DNA of 64,000 nucleotides, taken from assembly GCF_001598815.1 (NCBI RefSeq), contig NZ_BCZQ01000003.1:434001-498000 (forward strand). The letters run 5' to 3'. The number at the start of each line of letters is the position of its first letter. Position 1 is the stretch's first letter. Origin of the DNA: Sphingopyxis terrae subsp. terrae NBRC 15098. GTDB lineage: Bacteria > Pseudomonadota > Alphaproteobacteria > Sphingomonadales > Sphingomonadaceae. A program made the translations under genes and the position numbers. The notes beneath the pieces are model-generated. The model was not told the origin of the DNA. It saw only the letters and a program-made list of their open reading frames with translations, and made no database searches. Below are positions 37,076-45,551 of the stretch, piece by piece.

Positions 37076-37496
37076 GCCTGCTTTGTCGTCACGCCTGTCC
37101 CCGCTTTGCACCACAATCCATGCCCCCGATATGCCCCCACGGCGGCCCGATCGCCCCGCAGCCCACCACATGCCGATCCGGGCGCCCACGCCGGGGCGCA
37201 AGCATCCTGTCCCGGGCGCGCAGCCCGAAGCTTTCCGAATCATGTCGATGTGGCGGCCGCCGGCGAAGGCCAACGACGCCTTTTTCTAGGCAGGGGGAGA
37301 CGAGTCGATCAAGGGTGCGGAGCGTAAAAAATCTGAAATAAAATTCTTGACTCGCAAGGGGGCGCGGAAACGCGTTGGAGGGCAATATTTCCTATATTTT
37401 TCATATGTTTAATGCGACGCGAAAACGTCATGGTAAACGAATCGCGATAAATCCGTCACTTACCGCGCTGCAACAGCTTTGCCATCGCGCTGTAAC
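37076..37496. other. dnaA upstream region, partly AT-rich, no gene recognised
   Basis: The gap from the dnaA start to the rpsT terminator must hold the dnaA promoter. Bases about 37310-37500 are far more AT-rich than the rest of the window (runs such as CTATATTTTTCATATG). I find no TTATCCACA cluster, so an origin cannot be claimed. Open frames here have no family features. Confidence 0.5.
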
Positions 37497-37537
37497 AAAA
37501 AAGGACCCGCGGGCGCTTGGCCGGCGGGTCCTTTTTT
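37497..37537. terminator. Bidirectional intrinsic terminator downstream of rpsT
   Basis: A 14-bp perfect stem (37497-37510 with 37524-37537) has an A-run at its left end and a T-run at its right end around a 13-base loop. Read on the minus strand it ends rpsT 33 bases after its stop and separates it from dnaA. Confidence 0.93.
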
Positions 37538-37569
37538 GTGCCCTTTCGGGACGGTGCGGCGTGCGCGGA

Positions 37570-37833
37570 TCAGGCGATCGCGTTCACGCTCTTGGTCAGG
37601 CGCGAATATTTGCGCGCAACCGTGTTCTTGTGGAGGACGCCCTTGGCAACGCCGCGCGCCATTTCGGGCTGCGCCGCTGCGAGCGCTGCAGTCGCGGCGG
37701 CCTTGTCGCCGGCGGCAACCGCGTTTTCGACCTTCTTCACGAGCGTGCGGATGCGCGACACGCGATTCTTGTTGATCAGCGTGCGCGCGCTGTTGCGACG
37801 GATGCGCTTTTTTGCCTGCGGCGTATTGGCCAT
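37570..37833 (-). CDS. rpsT: 30S ribosomal protein S20
   Basis: 87 residues, starting [20 protein letters not shown], with the typical basic three-helix sequence ending [26 protein letters not shown] precedes the ATG. S20 binds the 5' domain of 16S rRNA during early 30S assembly. It is followed by a strong terminator and preceded by a good promoter, so it forms a single-gene transcript between mutM and dnaA. Confidence 0.98.
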   Translation of the reverse strand: MANTPQAKKRIRRNSARTLINKNRVSRIRTLVKKVENAVAAGDKAAATAALAAAQPEMARGVAKGVLHKNTVARKYSRLTKSVNAIA

Positions 37834-37967
37834 AAGTTCCTCAAAATATCCAATCGGTTCAACGGTCGGAGCACAGCAGCAGCGGAGCAGCCGAATCGCG
37901 CGTGGACGGCGAATCAATGTCCGGATGCGGCCGGTTCCGGTTGACCGGACCCTGCTCGAAGGGTGGG

Positions 37968-37996
37968 CCCATAGCCAGCATGTCTCCGAAGGTCAA
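37968..37996 (-). promoter_or_regulatory. Probable rpsT promoter
   Basis: On the minus strand TTGACC (37996-37991) and TATGGG (37973-37968) are 17 bases apart, about 135 bases before the rpsT start. The resulting leader of about 125 bases leaves room for S20-type translational autoregulation. Confidence 0.6.
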
Positions 37997-38030
37997 CGCT
38001 TTTCGCTGGAAAAGCGGCATCCGATCACGC

Positions 38031-38843
38031 TCACCGCTGGCATTTGGGGCAATAGAAGGTGGACCGCCCCGACTGGACGATCCGCACGATCGTGCCGCCG
38101 CATTCGCAGCGCTCGCCCTCGCGGCCATAGACGCGCCAATCCTTGGCGAAATAGCCGAGGTCGCCTTCGGGACTGAGGAAATCGCGCAAGGTCGAACCGC
38201 CGGCAGCGATCGCCGCCGCCAGCACCGCCTTGATCGCCGGCGCCAGTGCGCCGAGCTTTGCCCGCGACACGTCGGCCGCGGCGCGGGTCGGCGCGATTCG
38301 CGCCATGTTGAGCGCCTCGCACACATAGATGTTGCCGAGTCCCGCGACGATCGTCTGGTCGAGCAGCATCGCCTTGATCGGCGCGCGACGGCCGGCGAGC
38401 GCGCTGGCCAGATAGGCGGCGTCGAAATCGTCCGACAGCGGCTCCGGCCCCAGCGTCACGAAGGCTGGAAAGATCGCGAGCGGGTCGCCATTCACAAGAT
38501 CGACCGACCCGAACCGCCGCGGATCATGGAGGAACAGCCTGTGTCCGGCGCCGGTTTCGAGCAGCAGATGGTCATGCTTGCCCGCTTCGCCGCCCTCGGT
38601 GCGCCAGCGCCCCGACATGCCGAGATGGAAGATCATATGGTCGTCGCGGTCGGTCGAGACGATGCCATATTTGGCGCGCCGCGCGAGATGGGTAACCGTC
38701 GCCCCGGTCAGCCGCTGCGCAAGGTCGGCGGGAAAGGGGCGCCGCAGATCGGGGCGGAAGGTGCTGACCGTGACGAGCCGCTGCCCCTCGAGAAAGGGCG
38801 CGAGGCCGCGCACGGTGGTTTCGACTTCGGGAAGCTCGGGCAT
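38031..38843 (-). CDS. mutM: Formamidopyrimidine-DNA glycosylase
   Basis: 270 residues. The N-terminus MPELPEVETTVRGL supplies catalytic Pro2 and Glu3, and RRAKYG gives the conserved Lys. The helix-two-turn-helix segment is AGLGNIYVCEALNMARI. The C-terminal zinc finger reads CECGG with a final YCPKCQR, so the first pair is CxC rather than CxxC. The enzyme excises 8-oxoguanine. Divergent from ubiE and upstream of rpsT, an order shared by many alphaproteobacteria. Confidence 0.96.
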   Translation of the reverse strand: MPELPEVETTVRGLAPFLEGQRLVTVSTFRPDLRRPFPADLAQRLTGATVTHLARRAKYGIVSTDRDDHMIFHLGMSGRWRTEGGEAGKHDHLLLETGAGHRLFLHDPRRFGSVDLVNGDPLAIFPAFVTLGPEPLSDDFDAAYLASALAGRRAPIKAMLLDQTIVAGLGNIYVCEALNMARIAPTRAAADVSRAKLGALAPAIKAVLAAAIAAGGSTLRDFLSPEGDLGYFAKDWRVYGREGERCECGGTIVRIVQSGRSTFYCPKCQR

Positions 38844-38935
38844 TTCGCGCCAGCGGTATCTGGCATTTGCGCGCGCGGCAAGGCCCGGCTAAAGGCGCTG
38901 CTGAAACAGGCTTTCCCCGCAAAGGCGCGCACCCG

Positions 38936-39673
38936 ATGACCACCCCCGACACCGTCAGCTTCGGCTATGAACAGGTCCCGGCGACCGCGAAGACCGCGAT
39001 GGTCGGCGAGGTGTTCAGCCGCGTTGCGCGCAAATATGACATCATGAACGACGCGATGTCGGGCGGGATGCACCGGCTGTGGAAGGACCGCTTTGTCCGG
39101 CGCGTCAAGCCGCGCGCGGGCGAAGCGATCCTCGACATGGCGGGCGGCACGGGCGACATCGCCTTTCGCATGGAGCCGTCGGGCGCGAGCATCACGGTCG
39201 CCGATATCAATCCCGACATGCTGGGCGTCGGCATGGAACGCGCGGCGGAGCGCGGCATCGACACGCTGGTATGGTCCGAACAAAATGCCGAAAAGCTGAG
39301 CTTTCCCGACCAGTTTTTCGACGCCTACACGATCGCCTTCGGCATCCGCAACGTGACCGACATTCCCGCCGCGCTGAAAGAGGCGCACCGCGTTCTGCGC
39401 TATGGCGGGCGCTTTTTCTGCCTCGAATTTTCGACCAACGAATGGCCCGGCTTTGCACAAGTCTATGACGCCTATTCGCACCATCTGGTACCAAAGCTCG
39501 GCAAGCTGATCGCCGACGATGAAGACAGCTATCGCTATCTGATCGAATCGATCCGCCGCTTCCCGCCGATGCCGCGTTTTGCGCAGATGATTCGCGATGC
39601 GGGCTTTACCGCGGTGAAAGTCGAACCGATTCTGGGCGGACTGGTCGCGATCCATAGCGGGTGGAAGGCGTGA
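38936..39673 (+). CDS. ubiE: Ubiquinone/menaquinone biosynthesis C-methyltransferase
   Basis: 245 residues, starting MTTPDTVSFGYEQVPATAKT. The SAM motif is DMAGGTGDIAFRM; UbiE signatures are VFSRVARKYDIMNDAMSGGM, FGIRNVTDIPAALKEAHRVL and the C-terminal GLVAIHSGWKA. It methylates the quinone ring in ubiquinone synthesis. The ATG is supported by position and family length; an upstream extension overlaps the divergent promoter region. ubiB follows. Confidence 0.97.
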   Translation: MTTPDTVSFGYEQVPATAKTAMVGEVFSRVARKYDIMNDAMSGGMHRLWKDRFVRRVKPRAGEAILDMAGGTGDIAFRMEPSGASITVADINPDMLGVGMERAAERGIDTLVWSEQNAEKLSFPDQFFDAYTIAFGIRNVTDIPAALKEAHRVLRYGGRFFCLEFSTNEWPGFAQVYDAYSHHLVPKLGKLIADDEDSYRYLIESIRRFPPMPRFAQMIRDAGFTAVKVEPILGGLVAIHSGWKA

Positions 39674-39691
39674 GATCGATAAGCGAAACTA

Positions 39692-39810
39692 CCCCCTCCC
39701 GCTCGCGGGAGGGGCAGCGAGACTTGCCAGCTTACTGGCTAGTCACAGCGGGGTGGGCAACGTCGCCGTTGCTGGCCCACCCCCACCCCCTCCCGCAAGC
39801 GGGAGGGGGG
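39692..39810. repeat. Structured dispersed repeat, copy B (ubiE-ubiB gap)
   Basis: The unit begins with a 10-bp hairpin CCCCTCCCGC/GCGGGAGGGG (39693-39714), continues with AGCGAGACTTG, a small hairpin GCCAG-CTTA-CTGGC and GGTGGGC, and ends with a second 10-bp hairpin with the same arms (39787-39808). It is about 118 bases long and clearly homologous to the unit at 51175-51292. It fills the gap between ubiE and ubiB. Confidence 0.85.
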
Positions 39811-39815
39811 CCAAG

Positions 39816-41363
39816 GTGACCCGACCCGTCACCCATATTGCCCGCCTGCTGAAGTGGGGCCGCATCCTGGCGCGCCACGGCGCGCTGCGCGGGATCGAGA
39901 CCGCGCCACAGACGCCGCCGGGGGTCAAGCGGCTGTGCCGTATCGCACGGATCGGCACGATCCAGCCCAAGGTGCCCGATTATGCCGCCGCCTTCCAGGC
40001 GATCGGGCCTGCGGCGGTCAAGCTGGGCCAGACGCTCGCGACGCGTCCCGATCTCGTCGGCGAAGAGGCGGCGCGCAACCTGCTGACCCTGCAGGACGCG
40101 CTCGCGCCCGTGGCCTTTGCCCGCATCCGTGCCGAGATCGAGGCGACGTTCGAGGCACCGCTCGAAAGCCTGTACAGCGAATTCGATCCCGACCCCGTCG
40201 GCTCGGCCTCGATCGCGCAGGTTCACCGCGCGGTGACCACCGACGGCCGGCAGGTCGCGGTCAAGGTTCGCCGCCCCGGCATCGACAAGCAGTTCGCGCG
40301 CGACATCGAAACCTATGAATGGGCGGCCGCGCACCTCGAGGCACTGGGCGGCGAAGCCGCACGGCTGCGGCCGCGACAGGTGATCGCCAATTTCCGCCGC
40401 TGGACGCTGCGCGAGCTCGACCTGCGCCGCGAAGCGGCGTCGGCGTCCGAACTGCGCGAGGCAATGGCGGCCGAGCCGACCTACGAAGTGCCTGCGATCG
40501 ACTGGGACCGCACCGCGTCGCGCGTCATGACGCTCGACTGGATCGACGGGATCAAGATTTCGCACCGCGAGGCGCTCGTCGCGGCGGGGCACGATATGGA
40601 AAAGCTGGCGACCAATCTGGTCCACGCCTTTCTGCGGCAGGCGATCGCCGAGGGGTTCTTCCACGCCGACATGCACCAGGGCAATTTGTTCGTGAAGGCC
40701 GACGGGACGATCGCGGCGGTCGATTTCGGTATCATGGGGCGGATCAACCGGCAGGCGCGCTACTGGCTCGCCGAGATCCTCTATGGGCTGACCACAGGCA
40801 ATTACCGCCGCGTCGCCGAAATCCATTTCGAGGCGCAATATGTCCCCGACTATCACAGCGTCGAGGAATTCGCGACGGCGCTGCGCGCGGTCGGCGAGCC
40901 GATGCGCGGAAAACCGGTGAGCGAGCTGTCGGTCGGGCAGATGCTCGACGGACTGTTTGCCATCACCCGCGACTTCGACATGCAGACCCAGCCGCATCTT
41001 CTGCTGCTGCAAAAGACGATGGTGATGGTCGAGGGCGTGGCCACGATGCTCAATCCGCGGATCAACATGTGGGATGTATCGGGACCGTTCGTGCAAGGCT
41101 GGATTCGCGACGAACTGGGCCCCGAAGCCGCGCTGGCCGACGGACTGCGCGAACAGGGGCGGACGCTGGCGCTGATCCCCGACATCATCCGCCGCCTCGA
41201 CGCGCAATTGCCGAAGCCGGGTGCTGCTCCGCCCGCGCCGCCGCTCCCCGATGTCCGGCTGATGTGGGAAAAGGGCGAAAAGCGGACGGCCTGGCGCTAT
41301 GCGCTGACGGCGCTCGCCGGGGCGGCCGCAGGCGCTGCGATCCTCCTTGCGCTGGGCGGTTGA
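39816..41363 (+). CDS. ubiB: UbiB-family ubiquinone biosynthesis protein
   Basis: 515 residues from GTG 39816 (VTRPVTHIARLLKWGRILAR). The family KxGQ motif is AVKLGQTLATRPDLVG; the nucleotide-binding Lys is in VAVKVRRPGI and HADMHQGNLFV/AVDFGIMGRI are the catalytic loop and metal-binding parts. A C-terminal membrane segment (ALTALAGAAAGAAILLAL) is present. UbiB proteins are ATPases needed for coenzyme Q synthesis or lipid extraction. The only ribosome-site-like sequence, GGGAGGGGGG, is the end of the repeat just upstream. An in-frame ATG at 39753 would start inside the repeat and is less likely. Confidence 0.94.
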   Translation: MTRPVTHIARLLKWGRILARHGALRGIETAPQTPPGVKRLCRIARIGTIQPKVPDYAAAFQAIGPAAVKLGQTLATRPDLVGEEAARNLLTLQDALAPVAFARIRAEIEATFEAPLESLYSEFDPDPVGSASIAQVHRAVTTDGRQVAVKVRRPGIDKQFARDIETYEWAAAHLEALGGEAARLRPRQVIANFRRWTLRELDLRREAASASELREAMAAEPTYEVPAIDWDRTASRVMTLDWIDGIKISHREALVAAGHDMEKLATNLVHAFLRQAIAEGFFHADMHQGNLFVKADGTIAAVDFGIMGRINRQARYWLAEILYGLTTGNYRRVAEIHFEAQYVPDYHSVEEFATALRAVGEPMRGKPVSELSVGQMLDGLFAITRDFDMQTQPHLLLLQKTMVMVEGVATMLNPRINMWDVSGPFVQGWIRDELGPEAALADGLREQGRTLALIPDIIRRLDAQLPKPGAAPPAPPLPDVRLMWEKGEKRTAWRYALTALAGAAAGAAILLALGG

Positions 41364-41476
41364 TCGCCGCTGCCAAGGCCGATTGTGATTACCAAAGATT
41401 TACCTTAATTCGCTAGCGTTTTTTGAGGACCAACAGGGCGGTACCGCTCGATCGAACCGAGGCATCTTCACCCGAC

Positions 41477-42604
41477 ATGCACCACGAAACCGCCCTTGCC
41501 GACCCGATCGTGTCGGTTGACACCCTCCCGCTCGAAGTCGCGGTCGTCGTCCCGACGCTCAACGAGGCCGCCAATGTCGAGCGGCTGGTCGAGAAGCTGA
41601 CGAACGTGCTTGCCGGTCGCGGCTGGGAAGTGCTGTTCGTCGACGATAATTCGCCCGACGGCACCAGCGACGTCGTGCGCCGTATCGCGCGCACCTCGCG
41701 CCACGTCCGCATCGTTCAGCGCGTCGGCCGCCGCGGCCTGTCGTCAGCGGTGATCGAAGGAGTGCTGGCGACGGCCGCTCCGGTGATCGCGGTGATGGAC
41801 GGCGATCTTCAGCACAGCGAAGACGCGCTGCCGCGCCTGATCGACGCGGTGGCGTCGAACGACGCCGACATCGCCGTCGGCACCCGCTATGTCGATGGCG
41901 GTGGCGTCGGCGAATGGAGCGCGCTGCGCGTGTCGATGAGCCAGTTTGCTACGAAGATCGGTCAGATCGCGCTGCGCACCAAGGTGAGCGATCCGATGAG
42001 CGGCTTTTTCGCGATGCGCCGCGAAGCTTTCGAAGCAGCGCTGCCGCGCCTGTCGGCGATCGGTTTCAAGATATTGGCCGACATATTGGCGTCGTCGCCG
42101 ACGCCGCTGCGCGTCGCTGAAGTTCCCTATCAATTCCGCACCCGCGAAGCGGGCGAGAGCAAGATCGGCGCGCGCGTCATCGCCGAATATGCCGAACTGC
42201 TCGCCGAAAAGACGATCGGCCGCTTCGTGCCGGTCCGTCTGCTGAAATTCCTGATGGTCGGCGGACTGGGCGTCTTCGTCCACCTGTCGGTGCTGTGGGC
42301 GCTGCTGACCGCAGGCAACAGTTTCATGATGGCGCAGACCGGCGCGGTCGTGACCGCGATCGCGTTCAATTTCTTCCTCAATAACAGCTTCACCTACGCC
42401 GACCGCAAGCTCAAGGGCTGGGCGGTGCTGGGCGGACTGGCGAGCTTCTATGCGATCTCGGCGGTTGGCGCGCTTGCCAATATCGGCATCGGCACCTGGC
42501 TCGCCGGGCAGAATGAGCGTTGGTGGGTCGCGGGCGTCGCCGGGGTCTTGGTGGGCGCGATCTGGAATTTCGCCATGTCTTCGGCGCTGACGTGGCGCAA
42601 ATAG
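41477..42604 (+). CDS. Fused polyprenyl-phosphate glycosyltransferase (GtrB-like) and GtrA flippase domain
   Basis: 375 residues. Residues about 20-240 are a GT2 dolichyl-phosphate-mannose-synthase-type domain (VVPTLNEAANVERLVEKL; FVDDNSPDGTSDVVR; VMDGDLQHSEDALPRLID; DPMSGFFAMRREAFE). The C-terminal ~115 residues hold four hydrophobic segments of GtrA type (FLMVGGLGVFVHLSVLWALL; AFNFFLNNSFTYADRK). It would make a lipid-linked sugar and flip it across the inner membrane. The ATG lacks a strong ribosome site; a TTG 18 codons upstream is the alternative. Followed by a polytopic protein that may be the acceptor transferase. Confidence 0.9.
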   Translation: MHHETALADPIVSVDTLPLEVAVVVPTLNEAANVERLVEKLTNVLAGRGWEVLFVDDNSPDGTSDVVRRIARTSRHVRIVQRVGRRGLSSAVIEGVLATAAPVIAVMDGDLQHSEDALPRLIDAVASNDADIAVGTRYVDGGGVGEWSALRVSMSQFATKIGQIALRTKVSDPMSGFFAMRREAFEAALPRLSAIGFKILADILASSPTPLRVAEVPYQFRTREAGESKIGARVIAEYAELLAEKTIGRFVPVRLLKFLMVGGLGVFVHLSVLWALLTAGNSFMMAQTGAVVTAIAFNFFLNNSFTYADRKLKGWAVLGGLASFYAISAVGALANIGIGTWLAGQNERWWVAGVAGVLVGAIWNFAMSSALTWRK

Positions 42605-43707
42605 CACCGGCGGCCGGCACCGGCTGGAACCGCTTTTCGGCCATCCCGCGTCTCTGGGCCGCGGTCGTGCTGGTCCTGCTCGCCGCGCTGATGGTGGCCG
42701 GATGGAGCGGCGGCGTGGGCGGCAAGAGGGTACAGCCCGCCAAGCCCACATCGATGAAGTTCGAAGGCATGGTCGGCGACCATGCGCTGTACCTCAACAT
42801 CCTGCGCAAGATGGAGGCGGGCCAATCCTATTATCCTGCCGCGACGGAAACGCAGCGCGCGCATCGCTATCCGCTGCATCCTTTCTTTACGGTGCGCCTA
42901 CCCACCCAAGCCGAAATCATGGCGGTGATCGGCCTGCGCGGGTCGGTCGCGCTGCTGACGTTGACCGGCCTTGCGGCGATCCTTCTGTGGCGAAAGCGGT
43001 TGATGGCCGATGACGACCTGCCGCGCTACGCGCGCTTCGGCGCGCTTCTGATGGCGGCCAACATGTCGCAGATCGTATCGCGCCAATGGGTGCTGATGCA
43101 CGAAGTGGTGGCGGGCGTGCTGATCGCGCTGGCGCTCGCCCTCTATCGCCCTGCCCGCCCCTGGCCGGCGATGGCCGTGATCGCGCTCGCGCTGGCGATG
43201 CGGGAAACGGTGCTGCCCGTGGCGATGTTGCTGGGCCTGTTCGCGCTGATCGACCGCGATTGGCGCGCCGCCGCCGGCTGGCTTGGCATCGGACTGGGTT
43301 TCCTGGCCTTGATGGCGTGGCACGCGGCGACGCTGACCGCCTTTGTCCGCCCCGACGATATGACCACCCCAGGCTGGAGCGGGATGGGCGGATGGCCTGC
43401 TTATCTGTCCTTCGTCCATGTGTCGTCGGCATTCCGCTTTCTTCCGGCGTGGACGATGGTGCCGGTGGTGCCGCTGGCCTTGCTTGGCTGGGCCGCATGG
43501 CGGTCGCGGCTGGGAACGACGATGCTGATCGTCCAGCTCGGCTATGCGGCGATGCTGATGCTGTTCGCTCGCCCCAATAATTTTTACTGGGCGATGCTGA
43601 TCGAACCGACATTGTTCGTGGGGCTTATCTTCGCGCCCGCCGCACTCTTTGCCCTGTACCGGTCGATCCGGGCAGTGCCGTCACCGGTTTCCGTACCCGC
43701 GGTCTGA
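42592..43707 (+). CDS. Polytopic membrane protein, candidate GtrC-like/GT-C glycosyltransferase
   Basis: 371 residues from GTG 42592, overlapping the previous gene by 13 bases; no better start was found. There are about nine hydrophobic segments. After the first segment a loop contains VGDHALYLNILRKMEAGQSY and RYPLHPFFTVRLPTQAE, with an acidic GD pair at the position where GT-C enzymes keep their catalytic acid. The last helices end in an Arg/Pro tail. I do not recognise a named family. Coupling to a fused GtrB-GtrA makes a lipid-linked-sugar transferase the best guess. Confidence 0.65.
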   Translation: MAQIAPAAGTGWNRFSAIPRLWAAVVLVLLAALMVAGWSGGVGGKRVQPAKPTSMKFEGMVGDHALYLNILRKMEAGQSYYPAATETQRAHRYPLHPFFTVRLPTQAEIMAVIGLRGSVALLTLTGLAAILLWRKRLMADDDLPRYARFGALLMAANMSQIVSRQWVLMHEVVAGVLIALALALYRPARPWPAMAVIALALAMRETVLPVAMLLGLFALIDRDWRAAAGWLGIGLGFLALMAWHAATLTAFVRPDDMTTPGWSGMGGWPAYLSFVHVSSAFRFLPAWTMVPVVPLALLGWAAWRSRLGTTMLIVQLGYAAMLMLFARPNNFYWAMLIEPTLFVGLIFAPAALFALYRSIRAVPSPVSVPAV

Positions 43708-43759
43708 GCGGTCAGAATCTGCGTGGATCGCGGGCGCGGACATCCTATAGGATAGGGTC

Positions 43760-45022
43760 ATGACCCATCGGCGTATCCTTCTGATCATCGGCGGCGGCAT
43801 CGCCGCCTACAAAGCCATCGAGCTGGTGCGCCTGCTCCGCAAGGCCGGCCATAGCGTGCGCTGCGTGCTGACGCGCGCGGGCGAGCAGTTCGTCACCCCG
43901 CTGACGCTCGCCGCCCTGTCCGAAAATAAAGTATATACATATCTTTTCGACCTGAAGGACGAGGTCGAGATGGGGCATATCCAGCTTTCACGCGAAGCCG
44001 ACCTGGTCGTCGTTGCCCCCGCGACCGCTGATCTGCTGGCAAAGATGGCGGGGGGCATCGCCGACGATCTGGCGACAACCTTGCTGCTCGCGACCGACAA
44101 GCCGGTGCTCGCGGCGCCCGCTATGAACGTACGCATGTGGCTGCACCCCGCGACCCAGCGCAATGTCGCGACGCTGCGCGGCGACGGGGTGACGGTGATG
44201 GAGCCCGACGAGGGCGAAATGGCGTGCGGCGAATATGGCCCCGGCCGCCTGCCCGAGCCCGAAGCGATCAAGGCGGCGATCGAGGCGGCGCTGGCGCAAG
44301 GCACGATTGTCCGGCCGCTCGGCGGCCAGCCCGATTTCGCGCCGTCGCGCCACCGCCCGCTCTATGGCCGCCGCATCCTCGTCACCGCGGGACCGACCCA
44401 CGAACCGATCGACCCCGTCCGCTACATCGCCAACCGGTCGAGCGGCAAGCAGGGCTTCGCGATCGCCGCCGCCGCCGCCGAAGCGGGCGCGGAGGTGCTG
44501 CTGGTCGCGGGGCCGGTACCGCTGCCGACGCCGCCGGGGGTGGTTCGCGTCGATGTCGAAACCGCGCGCGAAATGGCGGCCGAGGTCGAGGCGGGACTGC
44601 CCGTCGACGCCGCGATCATGGTCGCCGCAGTTGCCGACTGGCGCGCCGCCGACACATCGGCGCAGAAGATCAAGAAGGACGGCAGCGGCGAGGTGCCGCC
44701 GCTCGCGCTGGCAGAAAATCCCGACATTCTGGCGAGCGTCGCGAAGAGCGCCAAGCGGCCGCCGCTGCTCGTCGGCTTCGCCGCCGAAACCAACGACGTG
44801 ATCGCTCATGCCCAGGCAAAGCTCGCCCGCAAGGGCTGCGACCTGATCGTCGCCAACGATGTCTCGGCGGACCCGATGGGCGGCGAGACGAACCGCGTTC
44901 ATATCGTCAGCAAGGCTGGCGTCGACAGTTGGGACCGACTGCCCAAGGAAGCCGTCGCCCGCAAATTGATGGAAAAAATCGCCGATGAACTCGATACCCG
45001 CGTCCCCCTTGCCGATGATTGA
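43760..45022 (+). CDS. coaBC: Bifunctional phosphopantothenoylcysteine decarboxylase/synthase
   Basis: 420 residues. The N-terminal CoaC flavoprotein domain has [40 protein letters not shown] and APAMNVRMW; the C-terminal CoaB domain has [34 protein letters not shown] and GFAAET. It makes 4'-phosphopantetheine for coenzyme A from phosphopantothenate, Cys and CTP. Overlaps dut by eight bases. A 12-base palindrome (ATCCTATAGGAT, 43743-43754) lies just upstream of the start. Confidence 0.97.
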   Translation: MTHRRILLIIGGGIAAYKAIELVRLLRKAGHSVRCVLTRAGEQFVTPLTLAALSENKVYTYLFDLKDEVEMGHIQLSREADLVVVAPATADLLAKMAGGIADDLATTLLLATDKPVLAAPAMNVRMWLHPATQRNVATLRGDGVTVMEPDEGEMACGEYGPGRLPEPEAIKAAIEAALAQGTIVRPLGGQPDFAPSRHRPLYGRRILVTAGPTHEPIDPVRYIANRSSGKQGFAIAAAAAEAGAEVLLVAGPVPLPTPPGVVRVDVETAREMAAEVEAGLPVDAAIMVAAVADWRAADTSAQKIKKDGSGEVPPLALAENPDILASVAKSAKRPPLLVGFAAETNDVIAHAQAKLARKGCDLIVANDVSADPMGGETNRVHIVSKAGVDSWDRLPKEAVARKLMEKIADELDTRVPLADD

Positions 45023-45548
45023 GATCCGCCTCCAGCGCCTGCCCAACGGCGGCGGCCTGCCGGTTCCGGCCTATGCCAGCGACGGCGCAGCGGGGATGGA
45101 CATCGTCGCGGCCGAGACGCTGACTCTGCGCCCCGGCGCGCGCCACGCGGTTGCGACCGGCTTCGCGATGGCGATTCCCGCAGGCTATGAGGTGCAGGTG
45201 CGCCCCCGCTCGGGCCTCGCGATCAAGCACGGCATCACCTGCCTCAACACGCCGGGGACGATCGACAGCGACTATCGCGGCGAGGTGAAGGTGATCCTCG
45301 CCAATCTCGGCGACGAGGTGTTCGAAATCAAACGCGGCGACCGCATCGCGCAGATCGTGCCCGCGCCCGTCCAGCGCGCGATCTTTGCCGAGGTGGAGAC
45401 GCTCGACGAAACGGTGCGCGGCGCGGGGGGCTTCGGATCGACCGGGGTCGCGAGCGGCACGGCCGACGAACAGAGCGAGGGCGACCAGGATGCGCCCGCC
45501 AATGTCGGGTCGCTCGCGGCGATGAAGATGCGGCGGCCGGGCGAATAG
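45015..45548 (+). CDS. dut: dUTP diphosphatase with C-terminal extension
   Basis: 177 residues from ATG 45015 ([13 protein letters not shown]); an in-frame ATG at 44985 inside coaBC would add ten atypical residues. The five trimeric-dUTPase motifs are visible: [41 protein letters not shown] and GAGGFGSTG. About 30 residues ([20 protein letters not shown] onward) follow motif 5, where the protein normally ends. It hydrolyses dUTP to keep uracil out of DNA. The coaBC-dut order is conserved in many proteobacteria. Confidence 0.96.
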   Translation: MIEIRLQRLPNGGGLPVPAYASDGAAGMDIVAAETLTLRPGARHAVATGFAMAIPAGYEVQVRPRSGLAIKHGITCLNTPGTIDSDYRGEVKVILANLGDEVFEIKRGDRIAQIVPAPVQRAIFAEVETLDETVRGAGGFGSTGVASGTADEQSEGDQDAPANVGSLAAMKMRRPGE

Positions 45549-45551
45549 GTC

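Noticed and set aside
37076..37496. Chromosomal origin oriC
   Set aside because: AT-rich and next to dnaA, but no cluster of DnaA boxes was found; alphaproteobacterial origins are often elsewhere.
37375..37944. Plus-strand open frame across the rpsT region
   Set aside because: It is antisense to rpsT and its terminator, with no ribosome site or recognisable domain.
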